From Alteromonas sp047556435 (GTDB lineage Bacteria > Pseudomonadota > Gammaproteobacteria > Enterobacterales > Alteromonadaceae): a stretch of 64,000 bases of DNA. The first letter of the stretch is position 1, and each line of letters opens with the position of its first letter. The notes beneath the pieces are model-generated. The model was not told where the DNA came from and searched no databases. It saw only the letters and a program-made list of their open reading frames with translations. This document shows positions 43,758 through 51,450 of this stretch, in pieces. Where the stretch lies: positions 1,922,001 to 1,986,000 of the forward strand of contig NZ_CP180210.1 of the NCBI RefSeq assembly GCF_047556435.1, given 5' to 3'. Both the position numbers and the translations under genes were made by a program.

Positions 43758-44393
43758 TTATACCAGTAGGTCTTCTGGGGATTGATTGCCTTCGAACAGT
43801 TCGAAAACTCTGTTGGTATCATCCTCTTTGCCTGTGGCCAGAACCACCATATCCGCAACATCCTCTCGCGTAATTTTCATCGCATCTCTTGAGTCGGGGC
43901 GCTTTGATGTGACTTTCCCTGTTGCAGGATCATCAGTTAAAGAGCCTGGTCGAAGGATCGTGTGCCTGATACCGGCACTAATCAGGTGCTTATCAGCCAT
44001 ATGTTTGGCAACCAGATAAGGTTTGATTTCACTGTCAATAGCGTCAGGATCGCCCGCGCCAACAGCACTCACCATAATAAAGTGAGCAAGTTTTGCACGC
44101 ACAGCGTATTCGACAGCATTTCTTGCCGCCCATAGATCAATCAACAGGGTTTTATCCGGCCCTGTGCTACCGCCTGATCCTGCGGTAAATATGACGCTAT
44201 CCATGCCCTGAAAGGCCTGGAAAAAATCGGACTCCAGATCTTTTTCAAAAATATCAAGGTTAGGATGGTTTAATCCGCCTAACTTATTAGCGTCTCGCAC
44301 CATAGCTCTTACACGATAATCCTGATCGAGAAGCTTCTGAACAACCATTTTGCCGATTTGCCCACTTGCGCCAATAACCAATACTGATTTCAT
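43758..44393 (-). CDS. NAD(P)H-binding atypical SDR family protein
   Basis: A 211-residue Rossmann protein of the NAD(P)H-binding (NmrA/YwnB-like) group. Glycine motif VLVIGASGQIGKMVVQKLL, then VRAMVRD with the basic residue typical of NADP preference. The catalytic Tyr-x-x-x-Lys survives only as KPYLVAKHMAD (YLVAK). ILRPGSLTDDP is the substrate-side loop typical of this class. It is a single gene with no clear partner. Function may be oxidoreductase or redox sensing; it cannot be refined. Confidence 0.82.
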   Translation of the reverse strand: MKSVLVIGASGQIGKMVVQKLLDQDYRVRAMVRDANKLGGLNHPNLDIFEKDLESDFFQAFQGMDSVIFTAGSGGSTGPDKTLLIDLWAARNAVEYAVRAKLAHFIMVSAVGAGDPDAIDSEIKPYLVAKHMADKHLISAGIRHTILRPGSLTDDPATGKVTSKRPDSRDAMKITREDVADMVVLATGKEDDTNRVFELFEGNQSPEDLLV

Positions 44394-44474
44394 AATTACT
44401 CCTTAATTATACGTTGTCGTAGTTATTGATTCATATTGTGGTAGGCAAAAGATCAGGCGAAGACAGAAAAACCA

Positions 44475-44503
44475 AAATAAAAAAGCCGGGCAATGCCCGG
44501 CTA
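44475..44503 (-). terminator. Terminator of the M2 peptidase gene
   Basis: Stem AGCCGGGC/GCCCGGCT (44484-44491 with 44495-44502), loop AAT. On the minus strand it is followed by T6. Confidence 0.85.
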
Positions 44504-44518
44504 TGTGTTATGGAGAGA

Positions 44519-46360
44519 TTACCATCCGCACTGTCTTCCCTGGTTCTGATCGTCGAGCCATTCTTTTAAGGGAGCGAAATAGGCCTGGATTGTACTGGCA
44601 TCCATTTCCGGGCTACCCGTAATTTTTTCCAGGGCATTTTGCCATGGTTCGCTCATGCCCATTTCGAGCATTTCGTTAAGCGCTTTACCTGCTTCCTCCC
44701 TACCGTAAATTGAACAGCGGTTAAGCGGGCCTTCATCGCCTGCAATGTCACACAATGCTTTGTGAAACTGGAACTGGAGGATGTGCGCTAGGAAATAGCG
44801 AGTGTAAGGTACGTTTGCAGGAACGTGATATTTTGCACCTGGATCGAACGCCTCAGCGGCGCGGGAAACGGGGGCCATGACTCCCTGGTACTTTTCACGA
44901 AGCTCCCACCACACCTGATTGTAATTTTCGGGTGTTACCTCACCGGAAAGCACTTTCCAGCGCCATTGGTCAACCATCAGGCCAAACGGGATGAAAGCAA
45001 TTTTATCCAGTGCCACCTGCATCAACATACCAATATCGTTTGACTCGTCCGGGATGGTATCAATTAAGCCAATTTGTTTGAGGTACTTCGGCGTAATCGA
45101 CAATGCGACAGTATCGCCAATGGCTTCGTGAAAACCATCGTTAGCCGAACCACGGTACAGTAAGGGTTGGTCTTTATAAGCCCGTTGATAATAATTGTGG
45201 CCCAGTTCATGATGAATGACGTTGAATTCTTCACCGGTTATCTGAATGCACATTTTGATCCGCAGGTCGTCTTTATCATCAAGGTTCCATGCTGACGCAT
45301 GACATTGCACGTCACGACCCTCCGGCTTCTGAAACTGTGATCGTTCCCAGAATGTCTCAGGTAATTCTTCAAAACCAAGTGAGGAGAAAAAAGATTCTGC
45401 TTGCTTCACCATTTTAATTTCATCATATCCTTGCGATTTCAGCGCACCGGTGACGTCTGGCACTACCATTTCCCTCTCTGGCTTAACCAGATCGTAAACA
45501 TTGCCCCAGGTTTGCGCCCACATATTGCCCAGCAGGTGCGCAGGAATAGGCTTGTCTTGCGGAACTTTGTCGGTGCCGTAATGTTCTCCCAGCTTAGCAC
45601 GCACATGACAATGTAAGGCTTCATAGAAGGGTTCTACCTGACCCCACAGGCGGTCCAGTTCCTGTGGAAAGTCATCAGCTGGCATGTCGTACTTACCACG
45701 CCACAGCTCACTGACATTAGCGAACCCAAGTTCTTTGGCTCCTTCGTTTGCCAGCGCTACCTGTTCTTCATACAGCGGCTTCATGGGCACCGCTACCTCA
45801 CGCCAGCCTTCCCAAAACTCAAGCAGAAGATCATAGTCACGGGATGTGGCCATCTGTGAGCTCATCTCTACCAGACTGAAGCAGGTATTCTCGTCGCGGC
45901 AATACTCACCGGCACCGTACATACCATCCAAATCTGAGCCGATTTTGGCTAAGCGCTCGGATTTTTCAGGATTTGATGGGGGAGGCATAGTCAGGCCATT
46001 ACGAAGGAGATCGAGCTTTCGGCGTGTATCAGCATCTACTTCAACGTTATTAAATTGAGCGGCGTCTTTTGCCAGTTGCGCGACCTTGGTGGATAACTGT
46101 TCACCCAAGTAGGCACTTACAGCTGCGGTATCAACATTGATGTTGGTTGCATAGCTCCACTGTGCATGTGCTGCAGGCAACTGAATTTTCGCGATATCAT
46201 TTTGCGCCTTCTTCAGAAAGGCTTTTGCGTCGGCAGCCGTTGGCGATGAAGCTTCCGTTGCCGTTGAAGAGGTCTTTGAATTCGTGTTTTCAGGCTGACT
46301 ATAACCGGACAAAGAAAGACCGACCATAACAGCGACGAGTGTGATTTTTATTTTTAACAT
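44519..46360 (-). CDS. M2 family zinc metallopeptidase (ACE-like peptidyl-dipeptidase)
   Basis: A 613-residue exported protease of the angiotensin-converting-enzyme family. The zinc site is HHELGHNYYQ (HExxH, about residue 381), and the third ligand Glu is in GFHEAIGDTVALS. The usual length of bacterial M2 enzymes is about 600. It has a signal peptide, ITLVAVMVGLSLSGYSQP, then a Ser/Thr-rich linker. The sequence LSLSG-Y-SQ looks exactly like a lipobox in which the Cys has become Tyr (TAT for TGT), so this protein would be soluble periplasmic, not lipid-anchored, unless this is a sequencing error. It likely cleaves dipeptides from peptides for nutrition. Its own terminator follows. Confidence 0.92.
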   Translation of the reverse strand: MLKIKITLVAVMVGLSLSGYSQPENTNSKTSSTATEASSPTAADAKAFLKKAQNDIAKIQLPAAHAQWSYATNINVDTAAVSAYLGEQLSTKVAQLAKDAAQFNNVEVDADTRRKLDLLRNGLTMPPPSNPEKSERLAKIGSDLDGMYGAGEYCRDENTCFSLVEMSSQMATSRDYDLLLEFWEGWREVAVPMKPLYEEQVALANEGAKELGFANVSELWRGKYDMPADDFPQELDRLWGQVEPFYEALHCHVRAKLGEHYGTDKVPQDKPIPAHLLGNMWAQTWGNVYDLVKPEREMVVPDVTGALKSQGYDEIKMVKQAESFFSSLGFEELPETFWERSQFQKPEGRDVQCHASAWNLDDKDDLRIKMCIQITGEEFNVIHHELGHNYYQRAYKDQPLLYRGSANDGFHEAIGDTVALSITPKYLKQIGLIDTIPDESNDIGMLMQVALDKIAFIPFGLMVDQWRWKVLSGEVTPENYNQVWWELREKYQGVMAPVSRAAEAFDPGAKYHVPANVPYTRYFLAHILQFQFHKALCDIAGDEGPLNRCSIYGREEAGKALNEMLEMGMSEPWQNALEKITGSPEMDASTIQAYFAPLKEWLDDQNQGRQCGW

Positions 46361-46808
46361 AGGCAGTTCCTTGGAAAGCTATTTTTATAGGGCAGAGGTG
46401 ACATCATCTTTATCAGCGGCCAGCACACAAAAATGCTTGAACGTAAGGTTAACCTTGTAAGGTGAACAAAACGCAGCCTTAATACACCAAGTTGTCACAG
46501 GTTTAGCAGGCTCAGTCAAACCGCTTTCTTATGCATGCTGAATAAATGTGCCAGCGGCGCCGTCTTTATAACTAATATGGTTAACGCGCTGAACGAGTCT
46601 CCATGCCACCCTGGTTATTTTCAACAGATAATGAATACCTGCTGGTGTTGTTCTTTAGATAGCATTGCATTTCTATAATACATGGCAGAGACAATTTCGC
46701 ACCTTATATCCTTTTCTGGAAGAATATCTTGTGCATCTGAGCACAGTACGGTGAAGAGGGATAGCTTCAGTATGAAAACTATAGCGAAAAGCAGGAAGAT
46801 GAATTTAT
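46361..46808. other. Gap between the M2 peptidase and ychJ genes
   Basis: A 448-base region, mostly leader for the M2 gene (minus). A possible small open frame (46621-46833) is listed separately. I found no clear terminator for ychJ. Confidence 0.45.
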
Positions 46809-46833
46809 TTAAGCCGCTTTCTTCAGGCAACAT
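46621..46833 (-). CDS. Possible 70-residue small membrane or exported protein (uncertain)
   Basis: An open frame whose ATG lies inside the last codons of ychJ (25-base overlap). It has a clear hydrophobic segment at about 10-30 (KFIFLLFAIVFILKLSLFTVL) that could be a signal or membrane helix, then a mixed tail DAQDILPEKDIRCEIVSAMYYRN. The overlap would allow translational coupling to ychJ. I know no family for it, and no separate ribosome site is seen. Confidence 0.3.
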   Translation of the reverse strand: MLPEESGLNKFIFLLFAIVFILKLSLFTVLCSDAQDILPEKDIRCEIVSAMYYRNAMLSKEQHQQVFIIC

Positions 46834-47273
46834 TGCTTGAATTTTTTGCCGCTATGGCAAGGGCAGGTATCGTTACGGCCAATTGTCACTTTGCCGTAAT
46901 CATTGTGGAGGTTTCCAGTGGTATACACCCATCGGCCGGATTCCTTTATGAAAAATGACGTTTCATGCAATAAATGAGGACGGCCTTTATAAAAATAATA
47001 AGCTTTGAACTCGACACAATCTTGCCTATGTTGTGGAATAATTTGCAGCGCAAACCATTTGTTTTCATTCGCGTGCTCGGCAAGAGCGTCAACAGTCAGC
47101 GTCGGTCTGGTCTTGTTGTCATAGGTTTCCAGAATATACATGTAATTTTCAATACAATATGCACTGTAACGAGAGCGCATAAGCTTTTCTGGTGTATGCG
47201 CTGGTTGCTGGCCTTTGATAATGGGCTCGCAGCAAGCAGAAAACGTATTTTCAGAGCAACAATAGCATCGCAT
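46809..47273 (-). CDS. ychJ: YchJ family protein with SEC-C zinc motifs
   Basis: A 154-residue protein matching UPF0225/YchJ. An N-terminal Cys cluster (CYCCSENTFSACCEPI) and LMRSRYSAYC define the family, the middle forms an NTF2-like fold (HETSFFIKESGRWVYTTG), and the C-terminal SEC-C motif is NDTCPCHSGKKFKQCC, which binds zinc as in SecA. The function is unknown. The next gene upstream (SulA-like) is on the same strand, 56 bases away, so they may share transcripts. Confidence 0.9.
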   Translation of the reverse strand: MRCYCCSENTFSACCEPIIKGQQPAHTPEKLMRSRYSAYCIENYMYILETYDNKTRPTLTVDALAEHANENKWFALQIIPQHRQDCVEFKAYYFYKGRPHLLHETSFFIKESGRWVYTTGNLHNDYGKVTIGRNDTCPCHSGKKFKQCCLKKAA

Positions 47274-47329
47274 GTCGACGGACTTAGTTAGATAAGTGTT
47301 GGCTGGATTTTACCGGCTCAACGGGCTCA

Positions 47330-47701
47330 TTACCACGGCCCAATTACCACATTTTGTTGTTCATGTTGCGATGCTGCAATCGTAAGATTCACTACCGATA
47401 CGCTATACTTTTCACATAAAGACTGAATACGTGACTTTTCCGCTTCGCTCAAAGACAGGTTTTCTACATAGATCGTGTTGCACTGACCAGATTCAATGAT
47501 CCGCTGAATCCAGCCTGGTACTTTCTCTTGATTTGGCTTTTGTATTCTTATGCCGTGCATTACGTCCTTTTTAAATGCCACAGACTCCGCAAGCAAATAA
47601 GACCAACCTTTATTGTTTTCACCCGTACCAGGATACCCCTCGAAAGGCAGCGGGAGTTGCACTACGTTATCAACCTGAATCATTTGTTGTGAATGTGTCA
47701 T
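47330..47701 (-). CDS. sulA: SulA-like SOS cell division inhibitor
   Basis: A 123-residue protein. I start it at the ATG at 47701 (MTHSQQMIQVDNVVQLPLP), preceded by CAAGGCTTTCAC; the longer frame reads through the promoter. The SulA core is visible: WIQRIIESGQCNTIYVENLSLSEAEKSRIQ-type segment, followed by LCEKYSVSVVNLTI. It diverges strongly from E. coli SulA but fits the broader SulA family. SulA blocks FtsZ assembly when DNA is damaged. Control supports this: 10 bases upstream lies the first of two or three SOS-box-like elements (47711-47762). The protein tail lacks the long C-terminal extension of the E. coli protein. Confidence 0.8.
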   Translation of the reverse strand: MTHSQQMIQVDNVVQLPLPFEGYPGTGENNKGWSYLLAESVAFKKDVMHGIRIQKPNQEKVPGWIQRIIESGQCNTIYVENLSLSEAEKSRIQSLCEKYSVSVVNLTIAASQHEQQNVVIGPW

Positions 47702-47710
47702 GTGAAAGCC

Positions 47711-47762
47711 TTGTTTATTTATACAGTGTTCGTATATACAGTAGTACTGTATAAATAAACAT
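47711..47762. promoter_or_regulatory. Cluster of LexA (SOS) boxes upstream of sulA
   Basis: Outer boxes: 47711-47726 (TTGTTTATTTATACAG) and 47747-47762 (CTGTATAAATAAACAT), each matching 13 of 16 positions of CTGTATATATATACAG, and nearly perfect inverted repeats of each other. Between them, 47726-47741 (GTGTTCGTATATACAG) matches about 12 of 16. Tight, possibly cooperative LexA repression is inferred. Confidence 0.8.
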
Positions 47763-47980
47763 GCAAGTGTTTTTTTTATACAATCAAGCTGTTTGATTAT
47801 CCGCAAATGTGCTGCCTGGGATTCTATGCAAGACGTCAACGATGATGAGCAAAAATCGTCCTTTCCTGAAAAAAATTCAGGATCTGAACTGTTTCATGAC
47901 ACATTTATTACGCTTTTATTGCAAAAATATGACAAAGAGATAGACTTCGCACAGTTTGCGAGCGTCACTATTGGTACATT

Positions 47981-49165
47981 ATGGGTTCCAGATTTTACTC
48001 TTCGTTATTAACGTTACTTTGCGGTGGTTTTACCGGCTCCGCCTTTTCTTCAGATACTGTAAATATGACATACGCCAAGCCGGGTATCACGTTCAGCACA
48101 TCTGATGAACGTTACAAAGTGAATGTCCATGCGCGTTTTCAGTTCCGTTATGCGACCCCCGATGATTCACAGCCGTTAGTTCCCGACGATTACCTCCTTG
48201 AAGAGGGAACCGAGTTTGGTACCAATCGGGCCCGACTCAAAATTAAAGGAAATGTAAGCCAGCCGTGGCTGCGGTTTTCTATGGAATACGATCTGAAAAA
48301 CAACTATTTGCTAGATTACCGATTCAGGGTTGAGAAATATGACTGGTTGAAATTCAAAATAGGTCAGTGGAAGCTTGAGTATTCCAGAGAAAGAAGTATT
48401 AGTAGCGGCGGTCAGCAAATGCTGGACCGTTCCATCATAAACCGTCATTTTACGATTGATCGTCACCAGGCAGCCTCCGTTTATGGACATATTGACCAGA
48501 GCGGGTGGATAAATTTTAACTACTGGGCAGGAGTAGGAACCGGAACGGGCCGTGGAAACAGCGCCGACGACGATAGTCATCCGCTTTACTTCGGTCGTGT
48601 GCAATGGAATTTTCTCGGACAGGAAATGCCGTTCGTTGCCAGCGATATAAATATTACCCAGACACCTATTGCCAGCATCGGCTTTGCATCTGCGGTGAAT
48701 CGCAGCAAGTATACCCGCTTCTCATCTTCGGGCGGTGGCTCGTTGGTTGGTTTTGATGAGGGGGAAGAAGGGCAGTTTGATATTGAGCAATACAATGTGG
48801 ATGCCGCATTCCTTTACAAGGGAATCAGCGCTCAGGCCGAGTATCACGAAAAAACGGTCAAAGATTTATTGAACGCCGGGCTGGAGCGTACATTAACCGG
48901 TTATTATGTTCAGGGTGGATACTTTTTGCACCAGTTAATACCGTCATGGCCTAAGCCGTTAGAAATTGCAGCACGATATGCCAGTTATGACCCTGCTGAG
49001 ACAAACGCCATTACGCAAAAAGAAAAAGCACTGGCTTTTAACTGGTTTATTAGCGGGCATAAGAATAAAGTTACAGTCGATGCTACCCGGTTTGAATATT
49101 CAGGTGATCAACCAGAAGACTTGGATGAGTGGCGTTATCGGGTACAGTGGGATGTGAGCTTTTAG
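47981..49165 (+). CDS. Phosphate-selective porin O/P-type outer membrane protein
   Basis: A 394-residue beta-barrel protein. Signal peptide LLTLLCGGFTGSAFSS; then alternating strands such as VNVHARFQFRYATP, TNRARLKIKGNV, and RFSMEYDLKNNY, and a terminal Phe after RVQWDVSF, which is the outer-membrane assembly signal. The pattern LKFKIGQWKLEYSRERSISSGGQQMLDRS is the hallmark of the OprO/OprP group. These porins pass phosphate or polyphosphate. No convincing Pho box was found upstream. Divergent from sulA and monocistronic. Confidence 0.85.
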   Translation: MGSRFYSSLLTLLCGGFTGSAFSSDTVNMTYAKPGITFSTSDERYKVNVHARFQFRYATPDDSQPLVPDDYLLEEGTEFGTNRARLKIKGNVSQPWLRFSMEYDLKNNYLLDYRFRVEKYDWLKFKIGQWKLEYSRERSISSGGQQMLDRSIINRHFTIDRHQAASVYGHIDQSGWINFNYWAGVGTGTGRGNSADDDSHPLYFGRVQWNFLGQEMPFVASDINITQTPIASIGFASAVNRSKYTRFSSSGGGSLVGFDEGEEGQFDIEQYNVDAAFLYKGISAQAEYHEKTVKDLLNAGLERTLTGYYVQGGYFLHQLIPSWPKPLEIAARYASYDPAETNAITQKEKALAFNWFISGHKNKVTVDATRFEYSGDQPEDLDEWRYRVQWDVSF

Positions 49166-49172
49166 CGATCAT

Positions 49173-49205
49173 AAAAGAGGCCCGGAAACGGGCCTCTTAC
49201 TATTT
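49173..49205 (+). terminator. Terminator of the porin gene
   Basis: Ten-base stem AAGAGGCCCG/CGGGCCTCTT (49175-49184 with 49189-49198) with GAAA tetraloop, then ACTATTTTT. Confidence 0.88.
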
Positions 49206-49415
49206 TTGCATCTGTGTACACACGTAGTGTAAAGACAGAATAGGCTCTGTTGCTACTCAAATCACACTGTTGCCAGCGGAGAGTTATACACCAGATTCAC
49301 GTCAGCGAGATGGGAAGAGACGAATAATAGGAACAGGCATAAATGCCATCCGCATCGCTGTACCACCACTTTGCAGGTGTCTGCGTACGTGACGTTACCG
49401 GTCTTACGTTATCAA
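49206..49415. other. Non-coding stretch after the porin terminator
   Basis: No supported gene or RNA. It separates the porin gene from the 43-residue small gene on the other strand. Confidence 0.5.
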
Positions 49416-49547
49416 TCAGTTAGACAGTAACTCAGATTTCTTCTTAATCTTACAATCGAAAATACGTTGCGTGTTCTTTCTACCAATATAAAAAGCCACG
49501 GTGTACGGATGCTTGCGTTTAAAAAATTTCATTAGCGATTTTAACAT
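49416..49547 (-). CDS. Small basic protein, 43 residues, unknown function
   Basis: A short gene with an ideal ribosome site: TAAGGAGG ends five bases before ATG 49547. The product begins MLKSLMKFFKRKHPYTVAF, continues with YIGRKNTQRIFDCKI, and ends KKSELLSN. It is strongly basic (many Lys and Arg), has one Cys, and an amphipathic N-terminus. I do not recognise a family. The frame ends cleanly in TGA. The Shine-Dalgarno is far better than those of most genes around it. It lies 110 bases upstream of msrQ's end; the strand is the same. Confidence 0.6.
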   Translation of the reverse strand: MLKSLMKFFKRKHPYTVAFYIGRKNTQRIFDCKIKKKSELLSN

Positions 49548-49657
49548 TGAAGCCTCCTTATCTATTTTCGCCTATTCAGAATAGAAAAGTCCTGAAGAAA
49601 TGTCCAGTGTTTTTTCAAAAAAGTGTCATAAAGCTGTAATAAATGCATGTTAGTTCA

Positions 49658-50302
49658 TCAGGAGCCCTTCCGCGCCGGCTTTGTCAGTTTTATCAGCTTG
49701 TCTCTTCTGATTACCAACAGAACGATAAGTACCCCCCAGTAGAAAAGAGAGTCGCCAAATAGCGTTTTTTGTGACCAGGTGAAATGAAGCAATGCAAGCA
49801 TACCGATGAGGTAAATACTATTGTGCAGAGTTTGCCAGCGAGCACCGAGGAGACGACGGATCCGGTTTGGCGATGTTACTGTGAGCAGTAACAACAAAAT
49901 CAGTGCAGTAAAACCGACGGTGATATAAGGCCTCTTGGCGATTTCACTGATGATTAACGACCAGTCGAACTGAATTTCAAAAGCGCAGTAGGTCAGAAAA
50001 TGCACCAAGGCATAAACAAAACTGTATATTCCCAACAGGCGCCTGAATCGCATCAAACCTGGAAACGGTAACCATTTAGCCAGCGGTGAGACCAGTAAGG
50101 TTACCAGTAACAGATGTACCGACCATGTGCCGGTAGTATGCAATAGCGCTTTCACCGGATCGGCACCCAGGTTATCGGTGACCCCTAAGTAAAATAACGT
50201 AGCTATGTGAAGTAATATAGCCAGGTGAATCAACGCCTTTGCGGCGATGATTTTTTTACCCGACAACGTTACCGGCTTTTTAAACAGACGTGTTAATACC
50301 AC
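49658..50302 (-). CDS. msrQ: Heme-binding membrane subunit MsrQ
   Basis: A 214-residue membrane protein of the ferric reductase-like transmembrane domain family. Six hydrophobic helices; heme-ligand histidines in LHIATLFYLG, YALVHFLTY, LHNSIYLIG and LLHFTWSQ. It takes electrons from the respiratory chain to MsrP. It overlaps the msrP end by 10 bases, as in the standard msrPQ operon. The start choice (MVLTRLFKKPVTLSGKK) is good. Confidence 0.94.
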   Translation of the reverse strand: MVLTRLFKKPVTLSGKKIIAAKALIHLAILLHIATLFYLGVTDNLGADPVKALLHTTGTWSVHLLLVTLLVSPLAKWLPFPGLMRFRRLLGIYSFVYALVHFLTYCAFEIQFDWSLIISEIAKRPYITVGFTALILLLLLTVTSPNRIRRLLGARWQTLHNSIYLIGMLALLHFTWSQKTLFGDSLFYWGVLIVLLVIRRDKLIKLTKPARKGS

Positions 50303-51294
50303 TTACGAAGATCCATTCCTTTGTAGAGCGATGCAACCTCCTCATAACCGTTGAACGGCTGAGTAGGGATCCGGTCCTGAGCCAGAAGTCCGCCCGTAGT
50401 AATTCGACGTTCGGATGCCTGGCTCCACCGGGGGTGTGCGACGGCAGGGTTAACGTTGGCGTAAAAGCCGTACTCGTTTGGCGCAAGTTGGTTCCAGGTA
50501 GTGGGAGGCTGTTTGTCGGTCAGTGAAATGCGTACAAGCGATTTAATGCTTTTAAACCCGTATTTCCATGGTGCGACCAATCTTATCGGCGCGCCATTTT
50601 GGGTAGGTAGCGTCTTCCCATACATACCCACGGTCATCAGTGTCAGCGGATGCATTGCTTCGTCCATTCGCAACCCTTCAACATAGGGGTAATTAATACC
50701 TCCACCGACGAACCGGTTTTTCTGGCCCGGCATCTGACTGGGGTCATACAGTGTCTGAAATGCGACATAACGAGCTGATGACAATGGCTTTGCTTTTTTG
50801 AGCAACGAGGCTAGCTCAAAGCCAATCCAAGGTATCACCATCGACCAGGCTTCAACGCACCGCAAACGGTAAATTCTTTCTTCTAGCGGAAACATTGACG
50901 TGAGCGCGTCGGCATCCAGCGTCAGGGGATTTTCCACCATGCCGTCAACTTTTAGCGTCCAGGGATCGGTAACGAGCTCTCCGGCATGGTCCGCCGGGTC
51001 ACCTTTGTCCATGCCAAATTCATAAAAATTATTGTAGGTCGACGCTTTTTCAAAAGGCGTCAGCTTTTCATTGGTGCTCAGTCCGGGAGTTTCAGAAAAT
51101 GACAGAGGCTTCAGTACCTGTGCTTTTTTATCGTCGTCTTCCCAAAACCAGTCTGCTTTGACCGACGAAGATAACAATGCAGAAGCGCCAATAAAGCCCA
51201 TTGATTTAAGCAAGTGGCGACGCTGTCGGTAAACTGACTCCTCGGTGACATCATTGTCGGTCAACGCGACCGAAGGCTTGAATGGTTTGGCCAT
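50293..51294 (-). CDS. msrP: Periplasmic methionine sulfoxide reductase, catalytic subunit MsrP
   Basis: A 333-residue molybdopterin enzyme. The Tat signal YRQRRHLLKSMGFIGASALL is clear, so it is folded and exported by Tat. The Mo-ligand Cys is in YRLRCVEAWSMVIPWIG, and the conserved pterin-binding VAPWKYGFKSIKSL follows. It repairs oxidised methionine in periplasmic proteins with electrons from MsrQ. The gene is first in the operon. Probable induction by oxidants is known in E. coli through YedVW; no such site is seen here. Confidence 0.95.
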   Translation of the reverse strand: MAKPFKPSVALTDNDVTEESVYRQRRHLLKSMGFIGASALLSSSVKADWFWEDDDKKAQVLKPLSFSETPGLSTNEKLTPFEKASTYNNFYEFGMDKGDPADHAGELVTDPWTLKVDGMVENPLTLDADALTSMFPLEERIYRLRCVEAWSMVIPWIGFELASLLKKAKPLSSARYVAFQTLYDPSQMPGQKNRFVGGGINYPYVEGLRMDEAMHPLTLMTVGMYGKTLPTQNGAPIRLVAPWKYGFKSIKSLVRISLTDKQPPTTWNQLAPNEYGFYANVNPAVAHPRWSQASERRITTGGLLAQDRIPTQPFNGYEEVASLYKGMDLRKWY

Positions 51295-51450
51295 ATCGCA
51301 CTCCTGATTTATCTGGCTTGATTGCTTCTACGGGATAAGACCCCGGGGAGTGCAGTAACCTTTCACAGATTTAATAAATGGGTGACGCTGACACTGGCTA
51401 AAAGGGCATTCGGGTAGCAACGTGCAAATGACATTGCTGAACTCGCATAT

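Noticed and set aside
47870..47980. Pho box upstream of the phosphate-type porin
   Set aside because: I searched for CTGTCAT-type repeats with four-base spacing; only a weak half-match (CTGTTTCAT) was found.
47826..48011. Small frame before the porin gene (MQDVNDDEQK start)
   Set aside because: It overlaps the start of the porin gene, has no ribosome site and no recognisable product; more likely leader sequence.
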